Of a DNA stretch of 17,584 nucleotides, positions 15,284 to 17,584 are shown piece by piece. Made by a program: the position numbers and the translations under genes. This stretch comes from an uncultured Ruminococcus sp. (GTDB lineage Bacteria; Bacillota; Clostridia; Oscillospirales; Ruminococcaceae). The notes below the pieces were generated by a model. The model saw nothing but the letters and a program-made list of their open reading frames with translations, was not told the origin of the DNA and did not search any database. Numbering within the stretch: position 1 is the first letter of the stretch; each line of letters starts with the position of its first letter. Location of the stretch: assembly GCA_900553675.1 (NCBI GenBank), contig USEH01000022.1, forward strand, positions 1 through 17,584, written 5' to 3'.

Positions 15284-15484
15284 TCAAAAACAAGAAAGAG
15301 GATAATGTTTATTACAGGAATAAACAAAGGATAATATAATACCAATGAAACACACAAAAAACAAGAATATTATCGTATAAATTAACTCTTCCAGACCGGA
15401 GATTTTGGCTCGACGGAAGCGACGCTTCGCTTCTTTTTCCCTAAGGAGAGCCGTTTCTTTCCCGGTTTCGATAATAAAACACAC
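15284..15484 (-). CDS. Doubtful 66-codon frame, possible single-pass membrane protein
   Basis: The frame opens only at a GTG (15484), with an in-frame TAA six codons upstream, and encodes a basic stretch (EKEAKRRFRRAK) followed by a hydrophobic segment (about residues 35-57). It fills the gap between the mltG terminator and the 49-residue gene. Against it: no ATG, no ribosome site, and a terminator-like hairpin with a T-run lies within it on the opposite strand. I do not recognise the family. Confidence 0.2.
   Translation of the reverse strand: MCFIIETGKETALLREKEAKRRFRRAKISGLEELIYTIIFLFFVCFIGIILSFVYSCNKHYPLSCF
15416..15438 (+). terminator. Terminator-like hairpin with T-run
   Basis: GAAGCGA (15416-15422) pairs perfectly with TCGCTTC (15427-15433) around a CGCT loop, followed by TTTTT. 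It could be a back-up terminator for transcription reading past the mltG terminator. The stem is short, so the call is tentative. Confidence 0.4.
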
Positions 15485-15527
15485 TTGTATTGCAAAAAGT
15501 TTTTATCCGGAGCGATTTTAGTATATT

Positions 15528-15677
15528 TTAATAATTCGATATTTCTTCTACGGGAGGAGGCATAGGGGGATCGGTATCATCGTCTATCCAAATGGCCAAT
15601 GTGAGCCAATATAACAGTAGTGCGATAGCTATGCCTACACCTATCGCAGTCCAGATTTTTTGTCGTTTTTTCTCCAT
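15528..15677 (-). CDS. 49-residue single-pass membrane protein, unknown function
   Basis: From ATG 15677 to TAA 15528, this short frame encodes a basic start (MEKKRQKIW), one hydrophobic helix (about residues 9-30, ending in TLAIWI), then an acidic and proline-rich tail (DDDTDPPMPPPVEE). Positive-inside topology puts the tail outside the cytoplasm. It lies 52 bases downstream of dnaB on the same strand and may share its transcript; a small hairpin (GTTATTC, GAAA, GAATAAC at 15687-15704) lies between them. The ribosome site is weak, as is common in Bacteroidetes. I do not recognise a family; the clear domain layout makes it more credible than a chance frame. Confidence 0.55.
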   Translation of the reverse strand: MEKKRQKIWTAIGVGIAIALLLYWLTLAIWIDDDTDPPMPPPVEEISNY

Positions 15678-15729
15678 ACTATATTAGTTATTCGAAAGAA
15701 TAACATCGGTCGGGAGATAAAAGTTCTTT

Positions 15730-17286
15730 TCAGAAGGGTATATCGTTATTGGACGAACCGGGGGGATTCAGGAAATCGGGGTTCCCAGACAGTGGCGCTG
15801 CCGATGTGGTGCTCGTGTCGGGAGTATTGAACTTCGAGGTTACCGGTGCACTGAAATCGGTCAGTCGGGTGTCTTCGTCGTAATTTTGGAATCGAGCCAG
15901 ATAGGAGACGAATTTCATATTCACGGTATCGGTCGCACCGCTACGGTGTTTGGCTATGATAAATTCTGCCAAGCCTTCGATGCTGTTTCCATTGGCATCT
16001 TCCTTGGACCGCGTATAATATTCGGGACGGTGTATAAAGCAAACCATATCGGCATCTTGCTCGATAGCTCCCGATTCACGCAAGTCGGAAAGTTGCGGGC
16101 GTTTCCCTTCTTTACCGTCTTTGTCGTTACCCCGGGATTCTACACTACGATTTAACTGGGACAGGGCGATGATAGGTATTTGAAGCTCTTTTGCCAATTG
16201 TTTGAGCGAACGGGATATGGTGCTGACTTCTTGTTCTCGGCTCCCGAAGGACATACCGCTAGCGTTCATCAGTTGCAAGTAGTCTATGATGATGATTTTG
16301 ATTCCGTGCTCGCGAACCAATCGGCGGGCTTTTGTCCTAAGTTCAAAAACGGAAAGGCTGGGGGTATCGTCTATATATATAGGAGCGTTCCTCAGTATTT
16401 CGATACGAGACATGAGGCGTTCCCATTCGAACGGGGCTAACTGTCCGCTTTTGATTTTATCGCCGGGGATTTCGCATGTGTTGATGATGAGACGATTGAC
16501 AAGCTGGACATTGGACATTTCGAGCGAGAAGATAGCCACCGGCGTGTTATAGCTGACAGCCATGTTCTTTGCCATAGAAAGGACGAATGCCGTTTTTCCC
16601 ATAGCGGGACGGGCGGCGATAATGATGAGGTCGGAATTTTGCCAACCGGAAGTAATTTTGTCGATGTCGTGAAACCCGGTTTGCAGTCCGCTCAATCCGT
16701 CGCTTCGATTGGCTGCTATTTGAATTTGTCTGATAGCTTCGCTCAGTACCGGGTCTATTTGAGTAACGTCTTTTTTCAGGTTACGTTGGGAAATTTCAAA
16801 GAGTTTCCCCTCGGCTTCCTGCATAAGGTCATCTACGTCGTTGGTCTCGTCAAAGGCCTTGTTGAGTATTTCGCTGGAAAATTCGATCAATTCCCGAGCC
16901 AAATATTTTTGGGCTACGATGCGGGCATGGTATTCGATGTGCGCCGCCGATGCCACACGTCCGGTGAGTTCGGAAATACGGAGGGCTCCGCCGACTTCAT
17001 CGAGCTTTCCGTCGAGTCGCAGTTGCTCGGTGACGGTGAGCATGTCGATGGGGCGTTGTTGTGCACCCAGCCGGGATATTGCACTATAAATAAGCTGGTT
17101 GGTCGGCTCATAGAAACACTCTGGCTTTAAGATGTCGCATACGGTGGTATAGGCATCTTTTTCGAGCATGAGAGCCCCCAACACGGCTTCTTCGAGCTCT
17201 TTGTCCTGAGGTTGTAGCTTGCCTTGTTCCGAAACTTTCGGAGCGTAGGCTTTTTTCTGGTGAGTGTAATTTCTTCGAGTTTCCAT
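15730..17286 (-). CDS. dnaB: Replicative DNA helicase DnaB
   Basis: Hexameric helicase that unwinds DNA at the replication fork. The protein is 518 residues from ATG 17286. The N-terminal domain (about 28-130) begins QPQDKELEEAVLGALMLEKD. The RecA-like domain shows Walker A ARPAMGKT (225-232), the FSLEMS motif, Walker B IIIIDYLQL (331-339), the LSQLNRSVE motif (375-383), LSDLRESGAIEQDAD (399-413) and the KHRSG arginine region near 446. The tail is low complexity and ends DIPF, like an SSB tip. The frame is open to a TTG at 17319, but that start lies inside the predicted -7 box, so the METRRNYTHQ start is preferred. Sequence style is Bacteroidales. It runs toward mltG, and the upstream neighbour is the phosphatase tail. 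Confidence 0.96.
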   Translation of the reverse strand: METRRNYTHQKKAYAPKVSEQGKLQPQDKELEEAVLGALMLEKDAYTTVCDILKPECFYEPTNQLIYSAISRLGAQQRPIDMLTVTEQLRLDGKLDEVGGALRISELTGRVASAAHIEYHARIVAQKYLARELIEFSSEILNKAFDETNDVDDLMQEAEGKLFEISQRNLKKDVTQIDPVLSEAIRQIQIAANRSDGLSGLQTGFHDIDKITSGWQNSDLIIIAARPAMGKTAFVLSMAKNMAVSYNTPVAIFSLEMSNVQLVNRLIINTCEIPGDKIKSGQLAPFEWERLMSRIEILRNAPIYIDDTPSLSVFELRTKARRLVREHGIKIIIIDYLQLMNASGMSFGSREQEVSTISRSLKQLAKELQIPIIALSQLNRSVESRGNDKDGKEGKRPQLSDLRESGAIEQDADMVCFIHRPEYYTRSKEDANGNSIEGLAEFIIAKHRSGATDTVNMKFVSYLARFQNYDEDTRLTDFSAPVTSKFNTPDTSTTSAAPLSGNPDFLNPPGSSNNDIPF

Positions 17287-17306
17287 GCGGCAATTCTTTC
17301 CCGCTA

Positions 17307-17314
17307 CAAAAGTA
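17307..17314 (-). promoter_or_regulatory. Bacteroidetes -7 promoter box before dnaB
   Basis: On the - strand the bases read TACTTTTG, an exact match to the Bacteroidetes sigma-ABfr -7 consensus TAnnTTTG. It lies 21 bases upstream of the dnaB ATG, leaving a very short leader. The -33 element (TTTG) is not clear at the expected distance. The box gives dnaB its own promoter and supports a Bacteroidetes origin for this part. Confidence 0.65.
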
Positions 17315-17392
17315 GTCAATCTTTCTGCTATCGGGAAATTTGGTGAGCGAATCTTATAATGAACTTTTCAACAAGCAGATATTTCCGATTAA

Positions 17393-17584
17393 TTACAGGG
17401 CCGGTGTCGTATCGGGGTATTTCGCCATCTGCTTTTCACAATATTTTTGGAATAGCTCCCAATCGTAATAAGGTGCATATTCCGAATCGATGGGTAGTTT
17501 TATTTCTTGTTCATTGAACAATACTTTCACGAGTATTTTCCCATCGGTATTTTTATAAAGTATCCATTGGATATTCGTCGCCAT
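17393..17584 (-). CDS. Histidine acid phosphatase, C-terminal fragment (5' end outside window)
   Basis: The last 63 codons of a gene on the - strand that continues beyond the window edge. The stretch ATNIQWILYKNTDGKILVKV, then LFNEQEIKLPI, then APYYDWELFQKYCEKQ fits the C-terminal end of Bacteroidales histidine-type phosphatases of the MINPP group, which release phosphate from inositol phosphates. The catalytic RHG and HD motifs would lie upstream and cannot be checked. The ATG at the very edge is most likely an internal methionine. The family call is from recalled pattern similarity over a short piece. About 106 bases separate its stop from dnaB, and the dnaB promoter lies there. Confidence 0.6.
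   Translation of the reverse strand: MATNIQWILYKNTDGKILVKVLFNEQEIKLPIDSEYAPYYDWELFQKYCEKQMAKYPDTTPAL

Noticed and set aside
16639..17130. 163-codon + strand frame opposite dnaB
   Set aside because: Antisense to conserved DnaB sequence, with no recognised domain.
13371..17584. A novel defence or mobile system at the Firmicute-Bacteroidetes boundary
   Set aside because: No integrase, transposase, terminal repeats or attachment site is present; the change of style falls inside a conserved housekeeping motif, which fits an assembly join better than transfer.

Overview
The window is two unrelated pieces of chromosome joined inside one gene. Positions 1 to about 14,690 come from an endospore-forming clostridial Firmicute. 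This rests on the spoIIIAC-AH block, on the gene order asp23-nusB-xseA-xseB-ispA-dxs-tlyA-nadK-argR-recN typical of Clostridia, and on purine-rich Shine-Dalgarno sites. Positions from about 14,690 to the end look like Bacteroidales. That rests on the C-terminal half of MltG, a Bacteroidetes-style replicative helicase DnaB, a TAnnTTTG -7 promoter box before dnaB, poor Shine-Dalgarno sites, and the tail of a histidine acid phosphatase. The switch falls in the conserved MltG stretch LFPDTYEFYW (nt 14676-14709). The simplest reading is a metagenome assembly misjoin at a short shared sequence, not a real fusion gene.

Layout, left part (all + strand): spoIIIAC, AD, AE, AF, AG and AH (52-3290) abut or overlap by a few bases and encode most of the mother-cell half of the SpoIIIA-SpoIIQ channel; spoIIIAA and AB would lie upstream. 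A 223-base gap follows. It holds a good sigma-A-type promoter (TTGTCT, 17 bases, extended TATACT) and then two abutting hairpins, one of them a 104-base near-palindrome that looks like a dispersed repeat. This leader precedes a housekeeping operon: asp23-like, nusB, a TsaD/Kae1-family paralog, xseA and xseB (exonuclease VII), ispA and dxs (isoprenoids), tlyA (rRNA methylation), nadK, argR, recN, a DJ-1/PfpI protein and the first half of mltG. Most junctions overlap or are shorter than 40 bases, which suggests co-transcription with translational coupling.

Layout, right part: the mltG reading frame continues with Bacteroidetes sequence to 15224 and ends at a strong hairpin terminator (15239-15272). 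Everything beyond is on the - strand: a doubtful 66-codon frame, a 49-residue single-pass membrane protein missed by usual length cut-offs, dnaB with its own promoter, and the 3' end of a histidine acid phosphatase gene that runs off the window.

I see no mobile element genes, CRISPR array, tRNA, rRNA or defence system. The points most worth checking are the cross-phylum junction, the structured leader in front of asp23, and the hairpin between asp23 and nusB.
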